Counted from the first letter of the stretch, positions 1 through 7,594 are shown. The stretch: DNA of 43,840 bases from an uncultured Prevotellaceae bacterium (GCA_900314715.1 OMWI01000007.1:1-43840), one strand, 5' to 3'. Made by a program: numbers and translations. The notes: generated by a model not told the origin, from the sequence alone.

Positions 1-3
1 GTG

Positions 4-11
4 CAAAGGTA
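4..11 (-). promoter_or_regulatory. Possible -7 box for a gene left of the window
   Basis: The minus strand reads TACCTTTG, a match to the Bacteroidetes -7 consensus TAnnTTTG. It would drive a gene leaving the window to the left. No clear -33 TTTG is seen 19-21 bases upstream, so this is a weak call. It lies just past the hsdS stop, so the DNA after the truncated hsdS may already belong to another transcription unit. Confidence 0.25.
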
Positions 12-66
12 CGAATATACTTTCTTTATGTATCATATCTGCACCATTTTTTCGGTTAGGCATGCC

Positions 67-996
67 TCAGGTTTCCACGGAAGTTTTCATCTGCGCCAAC
101 ATTTTCAGATAATGCGGATCAAGGTCATTTTCATCTTTAACCTTGAAAGCTGTATATATTGACGATACTATATAACTTTTATTAGAATCATTAAAAGCAA
201 GAGCAATCTTGTCGCCTCGTCTTGAAGTGTCTGCTACATATACAAAAGCATTTGGCTCTATAACTTTATAATTATGAAGACTTACATCTAACATATCTGC
301 TTTTGTATTGATAAATATCTTTTCTGTGGAAATACCCCTCAAACTATCAAGACCTAATTTCCCCTTTTCGTTCCTTATATCAATTAGCTCTATATAATTG
401 CCTAATGTTTTTTTCTCATTCTCTTTCTTCAATTTATCCAAATACCCATCACAGACAAGTTTCAATTCATCCACTTTGCTCTGATAGGCAGCGAGGTTGT
501 TTTGAAGCGAAAGATAAACATCAACGTATTTGCGCTGTACTTCGATGGAAGGGAGAGTGACATCTATATCACAGATGTCATCCCAATTAAAGAACTCTGT
601 AGAACTACCCCATGAATTGGTAATCACGTATCTGTCAAATTCGGGTCTACAAAAGTAAATGTACAACCATTCTTTTAACAGAATGTTAGAGCAATCATCT
701 TTAATGTGAAACACGACATAATCTTCGGTAAAGATACGGGGCTCTGAATCATAATTGTATGTTATGCTAAACTTGCTTCCATTTCGAGACGTTCGATGAT
801 TAAATACGAAATGTCCAGGTCTGACTATCTGGAACTTGGTCAGGTCACGCCCATTCAAGTCGGCTTTCGACCTCATCATCTCTTTCAGATTGTTTATTCC
901 TCTGACAACATCTATACCATAGATGCCATCCGAATTTACCTCATGTGAAGGCTCAATAAGTTCCCTCAATTTATACTTAGTCAATCCCATATCCAA
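67..996 (-). CDS. hsdS: Truncated type I restriction specificity subunit (HsdS)
   Basis: HsdS selects the bipartite DNA site of a type I restriction-modification complex by way of two target-recognition domains separated by helical spacers. This 309-residue product has a complete first recognition domain, ending in a PSIEVQRKYVDVYLSLQ-type segment near residues 150-167. A conserved helix follows (about 170-195), then only the first part of a second domain, ending soon after LDPHYLKMLAQ. Full HsdS proteins are usually about 380-450 residues, so about 100 C-terminal residues including the second spacer helix are missing. The start overlaps the end of hsdM by 20 bases, as usual for translationally coupled hsdM-hsdS. 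Truncation may be true decay, or one state of a recombining hsdS family whose partner lies left of the window. Half-size HsdS can dimerise in some systems, so loss of function is not proven. Confidence 0.85.
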   Translation of the reverse strand: MDMGLTKYKLRELIEPSHEVNSDGIYGIDVVRGINNLKEMMRSKADLNGRDLTKFQIVRPGHFVFNHRTSRNGSKFSITYNYDSEPRIFTEDYVVFHIKDDCSNILLKEWLYIYFCRPEFDRYVITNSWGSSTEFFNWDDICDIDVTLPSIEVQRKYVDVYLSLQNNLAAYQSKVDELKLVCDGYLDKLKKENEKKTLGNYIELIDIRNEKGKLGLDSLRGISTEKIFINTKADMLDVSLHNYKVIEPNAFVYVADTSRRGDKIALAFNDSNKSYIVSSIYTAFKVKDENDLDPHYLKMLAQMKTSVET

Positions 997-2599
997 TACC
1001 TTTAAAAGCTTCTTCGAGCATTTGCTGTGATTCTTTCTCGCGTTTCATCAACTCTTTCATTTCTTGCTGGATGCGAGCCATTTCCTTGGGATAGTCTATC
1101 TCCAAATCATGGTCGATAAACTCGATGTACTTGCTGGGGACCAACGTCCAATTGTTTTGCTCTATCTCCTCAATGCCCACACTGCGATATAGTTCTGGTT
1201 CGGCGAAATTCTTTCCGTCAGCACTTGGCGTTTGCCATTGATGATAGATGTCTGCCACACGCTGAATCTGCTCTGTGATGAGTTGCACTTTCTTTTTCTG
1301 TTCACCCTTCACGGGATTTTCCGTCCAACGTCGCAAGTCCATGAAGAGGATTTCATGCTCACGATTTCGCAACTCTCGTCCGCGAAGCTTGCCACCCTTC
1401 TTGTTCTGATTGAGAATCCAGAAAGTGACACTGATATCTGTGGTGAAAAACAACTCTCTGGGCAGAATGATAATCGCCTCAACCTTGTCATTTTTAATCA
1501 GTTTCTTGCGGATTTCAAAGGCATTGGTATCAGTATCGCCCAAAGCACCATTGGCAAGAAGGAATCCCGCAACGCCCGATAATGGCTTTAGGTGGGAAAG
1601 CATGTGCAGAATCCAAGCGTAGTTGGCATTGCTTTGTGGCGGAATACCGTAATCTGTCCATCTGGCATCATTCTTCAGGTTGTCATCCCACCAAGGTTTC
1701 AGGTTGAAGGGTGGGTTGGCCATGATGAAATCGAAGTACAGTCCTTTGTGCAGGTCGTTGGTGAAAGTGGAATCACTTTCCGACCCAAGGTTGTGGCTGA
1801 TACCTCGCAGGGCCAGATTCATCTTTGCCAGTCGATAGGTGGCAGCCTCTTTCTCCTGTCCATACACATTGATGCGACTGATATCGCCCTGTTTGGCTTT
1901 TACCAGCTCCGTGCTCTGGATGAACATACCACCAGAACCACAACATGGGTCATAAAGCGTACCATCAAAAGGCTCAATGACGGTAGCAATCAACTGTACT
2001 ACGTCATGAGGAGTGTAGAATTCACCTTCCTCTTTAGTGGCATTCACGGCAAACTCCTTTAGGAAGTACTCATATACACGACCTATCAAATCTTTTTCCT
2101 TGCCAAATGCCTTATGGCTGATTTTATTCACCTCGTCAATGATTTTCTTCATGTCATTGGCACCAAGGTTTCTTTGGGTAAATGTACCTTCCACGAAACA
2201 GCCCCTCAATTGTGGGGTGGTTGCTCCAATGCTTCTGAGTGCAGTGTCAAGAGCCACATTCAGTTGTGGAGCAGGCGTGTTGATGATAGTTGACCATCGT
2301 GATTCTATAGGAAGGTCAAAAGTGCCATCGGCAAAAGTGGCATCGTCAAAGAAAGCCTTCCGAATCTCCTCGTCATCAGGGTCTAATCCTTGGTCGATAA
2401 GTGTCTGGCGAAGATTAGCCACACCGTCCTCGTATTTCTCTCCAATAAACCGAAGAAACACGAGCGTCAGCATCATATCACGTTTCTCAAAGAATGACCC
2501 AGAATTTTTCGCATTCCTAAGTATATCCCTGCACTTAAATAGTATCGCGTCGAGATTCAATTTGTCGTCTTTCTCGCTTTTTATCGTTTTCTTTGCCAT
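977..2599 (-). CDS. hsdM: Type I restriction-modification N6-adenine methyltransferase (HsdM)
   Basis: This is the modification subunit that transfers a methyl group from S-adenosylmethionine to adenine N6 in the site chosen by HsdS. An N-terminal helical HsdM domain comes first (about residues 14-150). The GEFYTP motif (192-197), the SAM-binding DPCCGSGGMF motif (217-226) and the catalytic NPPF motif (295-298) follow in the expected order. The length of 540 residues is normal for the family. The start is the ATG at 2599, with a long non-coding region upstream, so hsdM looks like the first gene of its operon. hsdR is not in the window; it is either left of position 1 or absent. Confidence 0.96.
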   Translation of the reverse strand: MAKKTIKSEKDDKLNLDAILFKCRDILRNAKNSGSFFEKRDMMLTLVFLRFIGEKYEDGVANLRQTLIDQGLDPDDEEIRKAFFDDATFADGTFDLPIESRWSTIINTPAPQLNVALDTALRSIGATTPQLRGCFVEGTFTQRNLGANDMKKIIDEVNKISHKAFGKEKDLIGRVYEYFLKEFAVNATKEEGEFYTPHDVVQLIATVIEPFDGTLYDPCCGSGGMFIQSTELVKAKQGDISRINVYGQEKEAATYRLAKMNLALRGISHNLGSESDSTFTNDLHKGLYFDFIMANPPFNLKPWWDDNLKNDARWTDYGIPPQSNANYAWILHMLSHLKPLSGVAGFLLANGALGDTDTNAFEIRKKLIKNDKVEAIIILPRELFFTTDISVTFWILNQNKKGGKLRGRELRNREHEILFMDLRRWTENPVKGEQKKKVQLITEQIQRVADIYHQWQTPSADGKNFAEPELYRSVGIEEIEQNNWTLVPSKYIEFIDHDLEIDYPKEMARIQQEMKELMKREKESQQMLEEAFKGIGYGID

Positions 2600-2713
2600 A
2601 TTTCTTTTTCGTGCTAATCAGTGATGAGTTCCTTCTATTTGCATTCGATCAATGATGCTATCAAATCAAAAACTCATATAAATCTTTCATTTCAATAGCT
2701 GCTGATTAAAACG

Positions 2714-2721
2714 CAAATATA
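2714..2721 (-). promoter_or_regulatory. Possible -7 box upstream of hsdM
   Basis: The minus strand reads TATATTTG, matching TAnnTTTG, about 115 bases upstream of the hsdM ATG. A TTTG occurs upstream but only 12 bases away, so the -33 element is not well placed. The match is short and the call tentative. Confidence 0.35.
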
Positions 2722-2880
2722 ATGAATTGTGCACAAATAATCGTTATGCCTATTGTGTTTTTAATCTTTTTTGAGATTTGTCAAGAAATAGTGGTTGGGA
2801 TGGAATGGTTTAAAGGGTGTTTTTCTTGCTTGTCAATCATTTCTTTTCTATCTCAATCTTGATGCCACAACTAAAAAACT

Positions 2881-2995
2881 ATGCTCTATAGAGTAATCAA
2901 AACCCTTCATTGTATGCTAATTCGCTAATTCATTTTCGTAGAGCATTGCTCCACGGTAATAACTCAATGCTCTACAATCGTAAAGCAATGCTCTA
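2881..2995. repeat. Cluster of ATGCTCTA motifs with an inverted pair
   Basis: The 2600-3221 stretch has no convincing gene. Within it the octamer ATGCTCTA occurs at 2881-2888, on the minus strand at 2939-2946, and again at 2967-2974 and 2988-2995. TAGAGCATTGCT (2939-2950) is a perfect 12-base inverted match to AGCAATGCTCTA (2984-2995), giving a hairpin with alternative partner arms. It looks like a degenerate intergenic repeat of the kind scattered through Bacteroidales genomes; no function is assigned. Confidence 0.6.
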
Positions 2996-3098
2996 GCACT
3001 GTCTATGCAAAGCCACATTCCAACATACCACAAGAAACCTCCCTTTGTGATTTTCTCCTGAGTCATAACTTGCTAAATCATGAGGTGAAGGAAGCATA

Positions 3099-3136
3099 AG
3101 CCGCTGTCAATAATGGTGTTGACAGCGGCTTTTTTT
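3099..3136 (+). terminator. Strong intrinsic terminator on the plus strand
   Basis: A perfect 12-base stem, AGCCGCTGTCAA (3099-3110) with TTGACAGCGGCT (3119-3130), has an 8-base loop. A run of six further T follows on the plus strand. No T-run follows in the minus direction. There is no plus-strand gene before it, so it may end an unseen small RNA or stop antisense transcription from entering the CRISPR array. Confidence 0.8.
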
Positions 3137-3221
3137 GTGAGTTTGTCTTGCCTTGTCATTTTGTAAATAATACTGAAATTTCCATACTTCAAATGCAGTA
3201 CAAATTCATCGTTAGATATAC

Positions 3222-3380
3222 GTTGTTCATTCTTCCCCAACTGATTGTTTCCTACATTGATCATCCTTTGGTAAAGATAGCTATAATGCAGGTTCTCAAA
3301 TTGTTATGCCACTCCACCAGTCGATAATCTTCTACATTTTGAGCCCTTCGATAAAGGGCGGCTATAATGCAGGTTTTCAA
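3222..3380 (-). repeat. Two decayed CRISPR repeat-spacer units at the trailer end
   Basis: Two degenerate copies of the array repeat precede the first perfect one, at about 3222-3258 and 3300-3338. Both keep the GTTGT-like start and the TTCTACA-like end; the second has about 3 extra bases in the middle. Their spacers (about 3259-3299 and 3339-3380) are 41-42 nt, longer than any in the intact array. They are related to each other: GCTATAATGCAGGTT is shared at 3280 and 3361, an 81-base period. Decay at this end fits a trailer, with the leader at the high-coordinate end. This DNA also explains the open reading frame seen here on the minus strand. Confidence 0.8.
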
Positions 3381-4901
3381 GTTGTCATACTTACCCAAAC
3401 GATAAGCTTCTACAACCAAAAAAATGAGTCCAAAACCACAGATTCTGAAGTTGTCATACTTACCCAAACGATAAGCTTCTACAACTCCTTGGTCAAAAGC
3501 ATCAAACACAACAATCAAGTTGTCATACTTACCCAAACGATAAGCTTCTACAACAAGGGGTATTACGCCCCAAACCTATTTGTTGTAGGGTTGTCATACT
3601 TACCCAAACGATAAGCTTCTACAACATCCCTAACCAACAGGGAGAAAGAAGACTTAAAAGTTGTCATACTTACCCAAACGATAAGCTTCTACAACCATGA
3701 AACATCTTTAGGCTCTAATTTGGTCAGGTTGTCATACTTACCCAAACGATAAGCTTCTACAACACTGATGATGAGCAACATCAAATGTTCTTTTAAGTTG
3801 TCATACTTACCCAAACGATAAGCTTCTACAACCCTATTTAATCCTTCGTTCAAAAATAATGTGTAAAGTTGTCATACTTACCCAAACGATAAGCTTCTAC
3901 AACATAACAATGAGAGGGGAGGAGGTGACGATCCACAAGTTGTCATACTTACCCAAACGATAAGCTTCTACAACTACCTAATGAAACCGGCGGTGCTGCC
4001 GGTACTGCTAAGTTGTCATACTTACCCAAACGATAAGCTTCTACAACATTTCAAAATTGATGAAGTAAAAAACAAGTATGAAGTTGTCATACTTACCCAA
4101 ACGATAAGCTTCTACAACTTAGTTTTCAGTCAAAAAGATGCAAATGAATTGAAGTTGTCATACTTACCCAAACGATAAGCTTCTACAACATTGTCTTGCT
4201 CAGATTTCCTTTAAGCATCTTCAAAGTTGTCATACTTACCCAAACGATAAGCTTCTACAACCGTTGTTTTCCTAATTCTAATGCTAGAGGGTAAGTTGTC
4301 ATACTTACCCAAACGATAAGCTTCTACAACTGCTCATATACGGCACCACCGCTGAAGAATTCAAGGTTGTCATACTTACCCAAACGATAAGCTTCTACAA
4401 CTTTGCGGTTACTAAAACCAGTGATGCTGCTTTCCGTTGTCATACTTACCCAAACGATAAGCTTCTACAACGCAACCGGTTGTTGCAACCGCAACAAAAA
4501 TAACAAGTTGTCATACTTACCCAAACGATAAGCTTCTACAACTAAAACAGTAAGGGCTCATATCTTATCTATGTATATGTTGTCATACTTACCCAAACGA
4601 TAAGCTTCTACAACCCACAACTACAAAGTGGCTGATAATTTTCGCCAAAAAGTTGTCATACTTACCCAAACGATAAGCTTCTACAACAGGCACCAAGACT
4701 TACACGAAAGAAGTGAAGTTGAAAGTTGTCATACTTACCCAAACGATAAGCTTCTACAACTGGAGTTAAAACCCGCAGGATTTTATGATCAAAGGTTGTC
4801 ATACTTACCCAAACGATAAGCTTCTACAACTTAAAAACAATGATTGAATGTTTACGCAACTGGAAGTTGTCATACTTACCCAAACGATAAGCTTCTACAA
4901 C
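3381..4901 (-). CRISPR. Type VI-B CRISPR array, 22 identical 36-nt repeats, 21 spacers
   Basis: The 36-base repeat begins GTTGTCATAC and ends TTCTACAAC on the plus strand. All 22 copies look identical, the first at 3381-3416 and the last at 4866-4901. Spacers are 32-37 nt and all differ by eye. Read on the minus strand the repeat starts GTTGTAGAAG and ends TATGACAAC. This matches the layout of known Cas13b direct repeats (GTTG at one end, CAAC at the other, a T-rich then G-rich centre), so crRNAs are read leftwards, the same direction as cas13b. In Cas13b crRNAs the repeat is 3' of the spacer. The plus strand of each spacer is therefore the target-RNA sense. Its last two bases are biased to A: penultimate A in 18 of 21 and final A in 15 of 21. 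Confidence 0.98.
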
Positions 4902-5143
4902 AGTCCTGAATAAAGGACTTTGAAGAAGTCGTTCGGCCGTAAGATGACGTTTCTTTAAACCCAAATGCATTGATTTCGCAAGACTTAGCAGCCTCACAGA
5001 AAGAATTTTCGCAAATGCCATGCTTTTTCATACTCAAATGCTGGGTTTTATGCCTTTGTTAATTGTTTAACTTCCTTGTATTCAATGGATTCCCTGCTTT
5101 CAAAAAGTTCGCAAATGATTCGCTCGATTTCAATGATTAAGAC

Positions 5144-5210
5144 TCTTGCGAAAAATGCTCCCTTGAATCCCGCATTTCTCCGTATGCAAAGTTAATCATT
5201 TTTCGCAAGA
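5144..5210. promoter_or_regulatory. Inverted-repeat operator candidate in the array promoter
   Basis: TCTTGCGAAAAATG (5144-5157) is the exact reverse complement of CATTTTTCGCAAGA (5197-5210), with 39 bases between. The right arm sits between the -33 and -7 elements of the array promoter. The left arm lies about 25-37 bases inside the transcript. This placement is what a repressor or looping operator would have. The core motif is repeated elsewhere in the leader. Confidence 0.6.
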
Positions 5211-5218
5211 CTATCAAA
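5187..5218 (-). promoter_or_regulatory. CRISPR array promoter (Bacteroidetes -33/-7)
   Basis: On the minus strand TTTG (5218-5215) is followed after exactly 20 bases by TAACTTTG (5194-5187), a full match to the Bacteroidetes TTTG-N19-21-TAnnTTTG consensus. Transcription would begin near 5180 and run leftwards into the array, giving a leader RNA of about 280 nt before the first repeat. This agrees with the crRNA direction deduced from the repeat and from the decayed trailer. Confidence 0.75.
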
Positions 5219-5488
5219 GATTTCGCCAATTTTTCTCTTTTGCGAAGAAAAATCAATTGTATCAAAATCGCACAAAATAGTTATATAGCTCAAAATGAGC
5301 AATTTAACCAAAAGTCATTTTTTCGCAAATGTTTTAACGAACAATGTATATCAACAAGTCAAGGATCGCGCGTACATTATATATATTATATATGATTGTC
5401 AGATGACAGCAATTTTCACTGGTTCTTTTCGCTTCTCTTTCTCGAACTCAATAATAGTAATCCCGTCAATCCCCCCAACAGACCCCTT

Positions 5489-5521
5489 CGCCTTTACCGT
5501 GTTCCAAGCAAGGTAAAGGCG
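5489..5521. other. Hairpin after the 164 aa gene
   Basis: CGCCTTTACC (5489-5498) pairs perfectly with GGTAAAGGCG (5512-5521) around a 13-base loop. It lies about 40 bases beyond the stop of the 164 aa gene. No T-run follows in the minus direction, so it may be a transcript-end hairpin rather than a classical intrinsic terminator. Confidence 0.5.
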
Positions 5522-5559
5522 GGGAATCTGGCATGGGGTGTTGAGTTGGATGGGCATAA

Positions 5560-6054
5560 CTATTTGTTTATGGGTTCAATAAACACATGGTTGTCCCAAT
5601 AGTCATCGTGAATATCTGGCGAGTCTGGTAATGGCGGAGCCATTGCACCAGGGAACATCGTGATGAGATTCCAATCATGAGAAAGAATTATTTGACATTC
5701 GTGGGTTGGAATGATACTGTCAGTCTTGACAGAGCGAACCTTCTTCCCATTCCTGTCAATAATCTCTATAAGCTCTTTTTCATCATCCGTCAGTTTATCA
5801 ACGCTCACCACATTGCTTATTCCAATTTCTTTTGGGAATGTAAGCGAAAGACGGATGCGCCCATCATCATCTGGCTTTGCCTCACGAAATGTCTCAGGGA
5901 AGAGCCTCATAGCTTCCTCAAGCAAGTCCTCTGGCGATGCGCTGTTGAACTTAGAACCTGGCAGATTTTGTTTGAAGTGCGTAGCAAGATGCTCTCGTAC
6001 TTCGGGGGAAATACTTATAGTTATCATCTTCTTCTTTGTGATTTTAGATACCAA
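5560..6054 (-). CDS. Unrecognised 164 aa protein beside the CRISPR array
   Basis: I do not recognise this family with confidence. The product is small, acidic and soluble, with no membrane helix. Residues 1-55 look like an N-terminal alpha/beta element (SISPEVREHL, then EDLLEEAMRLFPETF). The C-terminal third is the most distinctive: IPTHECQIILSHDWNLITMFPG, then a Pro-rich stretch and DDYWDNHVFIEP. The conserved His, Asp and Trp pattern and the ITMFPG strand resemble small nuclease or toxin-type folds, but this is only an impression. The ATG at 6054 lies inside the last 31 bases of the upstream 461 aa gene, so the two are translationally coupled and probably act together. It is the CDS closest to the array. 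Confidence 0.75.
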   Translation of the reverse strand: MVSKITKKKMITISISPEVREHLATHFKQNLPGSKFNSASPEDLLEEAMRLFPETFREAKPDDDGRIRLSLTFPKEIGISNVVSVDKLTDDEKELIEIIDRNGKKVRSVKTDSIIPTHECQIILSHDWNLITMFPGAMAPPLPDSPDIHDDYWDNHVFIEPINK

Positions 6055-7409
6055 ATAACAGAAATTGTGGCTATGCCTGCAAGTATTGAAAGAATATATG
6101 CGAATAGAGGCAGTTCTCCACCTTCCTTAGAAACACTTTTAAGTATGGGATACAAGTCAAAATCACTATTATTTATTTGGAAAAACGTTGCTTTTGCCCA
6201 CCAAGCTTTTATAAGTGAATAGAAGTCATAAACGATAGAAAAAATAGCAAATACGGAGACTGCACCAAGTAATAAATTGCTGTTCCTTTCTTCTTTTTCT
6301 TTTATCTGCTTTGCAAGTTCTTCACGCTCCTCATTTATACATAGACCTTTAGCCATAGCCTTATAAAGTAGGTTTGGTAAAAAATTATGTGATATATCAT
6401 TGTAGAAATAATATTTTTCCATTTGAGCAATTTCTCTCATAAGATTACCTTTTACCTTATCTTCTCTGTAACAAGTATTTCTACTGAAGCAAAAATACTT
6501 TTCAAAAATGCAACGCAAATAAATAAGTGGGAAATACATATATATACAATCCACGGGTTTAAAACTATTGACAGTGCCAAGCATTGTAAAACTGTCAACA
6601 AGTGCAAGTCCTTTCCAATTCTTAAAGGCAGACACTGCGTTTTCTGTTTTAATTTGGTTGTAATAATCATCAGAAGGAGTTAACCACATATTTCCCCCAA
6701 CACATCCAATTGGTGAAGAAGTTCCTAATTCATAAAGTAGTTTATCATCAATTTTGTTTCTTCCATATTTAACAATTTGAAACATTTTCAACTTATTGCC
6801 TCCCTCAATGAGATTTGACAATGTCTTATCCTTCAAATATGGTATCAGAGGGGCAAAAAGCTCTTTGAAAGTCTTTTTCGTGTTATTACAAAAACATACA
6901 TCTCCTTCCCAAATCCAATTCATTAGCCACGAATGCCCCATTGTTAGTGAATTAAAATCAGAACCTGAATCGTCTAACTCAATAGCGAAAAAAACACTAT
7001 CTAATGGAAAAAAATAAACATGCAGGGCAACTATTTTAAGATAATAGTCATCGAGGTGCGTTATTGTTATTATCTTTTTTCCCTTTTCATCTTTTCTCAC
7101 CATAATGCGTGATAGAGATATAAGTTGCTTCTCATTCTCTATCGTATGAACATAATGACTGACATCCTTCAAGAATTTAGGGCGAACTTGTGATTTTGCT
7201 TTTATCATTGCGTCTATATGTGCCTTGTAATACACATTGCACAATCCTTCATATCCCTTATCTCCATCGTATCTCTTTTCATTCTCTTGAGGAGAGTTCG
7301 GAATAATCTCTTGTTTCCAATTTTTTGTGTCTTTATCAAGCATCCAGGGCTTTATTTTCCCATTGAAACAACCCACCAGAAATGCATGTGAATATATAGT
7401 ATTTGCCAT
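6024..7409 (-). CDS. 461 aa CorA-like two-helix membrane protein in the Cas13b locus
   Basis: A large soluble N-terminal region (about 1-375) has strands and amphipathic segments; FAIELDDSGSDFNSL lies near 145 and ALVDSFTMLGT near 270. A charged helix follows (NEEREELAKQIKEKEERN, about 358-377), then two membrane helices at about 379-400 and 434-455 and a basic tail, KSQRRR. Long cytoplasmic domain, stalk helix and two C-terminal membrane helices is the layout of CorA-superfamily channels. A canonical GMN motif is not visible, so the resemblance is topological. CorA-like proteins are known effectors in some type III CRISPR systems. Here the gene lies between cas13b and the array on the same strand. 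The gap to cas13b is 248 bases, so it may be a separate transcript coupled to the 164 aa gene. Its role is inferred from context. Confidence 0.8.
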   Translation of the reverse strand: MANTIYSHAFLVGCFNGKIKPWMLDKDTKNWKQEIIPNSPQENEKRYDGDKGYEGLCNVYYKAHIDAMIKAKSQVRPKFLKDVSHYVHTIENEKQLISLSRIMVRKDEKGKKIITITHLDDYYLKIVALHVYFFPLDSVFFAIELDDSGSDFNSLTMGHSWLMNWIWEGDVCFCNNTKKTFKELFAPLIPYLKDKTLSNLIEGGNKLKMFQIVKYGRNKIDDKLLYELGTSSPIGCVGGNMWLTPSDDYYNQIKTENAVSAFKNWKGLALVDSFTMLGTVNSFKPVDCIYMYFPLIYLRCIFEKYFCFSRNTCYREDKVKGNLMREIAQMEKYYFYNDISHNFLPNLLYKAMAKGLCINEEREELAKQIKEKEERNSNLLLGAVSVFAIFSIVYDFYSLIKAWWAKATFFQINNSDFDLYPILKSVSKEGGELPLFAYILSILAGIATISVIWYLKSQRRR

Positions 7410-7551
7410 AATAAATTGTTTTAATTCTCTATTTATTCTCTGTATTCAAGTCGATTTTTACTATCCATTTATTTATCCGTCTTTATATCTTCATAACGAT
7501 TACTGCCGTTGAACAGTTCTACCGTTCTTTTCTCGCTCTACTCATGGTGTA

Positions 7552-7594
7552 GCCATACTCCTGCCATACTGTCTGAATATGGGTGGAGTATAGC
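7552..7594 (-). other. Imperfect hairpin between cas13b and the 461 aa gene
   Basis: GCCATACTCCTGCCATACT (7552-7570) and the segment 7576-7594 form a stem of about 19 pairs. Some are wobbles and 3 are mismatches; the loop is 5 bases, GTCTG. It lies about 65 bases past the cas13b stop, inside a 248-base gap without a gene (7410-7657). It could stabilise or process the cas13b mRNA 3' end. No T-run follows, so it is not called a terminator. Confidence 0.5.

Larger units (their letters stand above)
4902..5559 (-). other. CRISPR leader and non-coding region with TTTCGCAA motif cluster
   Basis: This 658-base AT-rich stretch between the newest repeat and the 164 aa gene holds no convincing gene. 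It contains the array promoter and an unusual cluster of TTTCGCAA. Exact copies start at 4974, 5007, 5201 and 5321 on the plus strand and at 5146-5153 on the minus strand. One-mismatch copies lie at 5107, 5221 and 5240-5247 (minus). An AT-rich dyad lies near 5376-5393, followed by a small TGTCA/TGACA hairpin. Position next to the least degenerate end of the array supports leader identity. Confidence 0.75.

Noticed and set aside
3073-3264. 63 aa reading frame on the minus strand
   Set aside because: It runs through the plus-strand terminator and a decayed CRISPR repeat and has no family pattern; it is an accident of array remnants.
3261-4819. Reading frames of 60-100 aa across the array with repeated VVILTQTISFYN or VEAYRLGKYDN peptides
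   Set aside because: They are translations of the CRISPR repeat on either strand, not genes.
3381-4901. Reading the array as plus-strand transcribed
   Set aside because: The repeat matches known Cas13b repeats only on the minus strand. Decayed repeats lie at the low-coordinate end, and a good promoter points leftwards from the high-coordinate end.
5295-5602. Plus-strand frames in the leader and behind the 164 aa gene
   Set aside because: No coding pattern; they overlap the leader motif cluster and the hairpin at 5489-5521.
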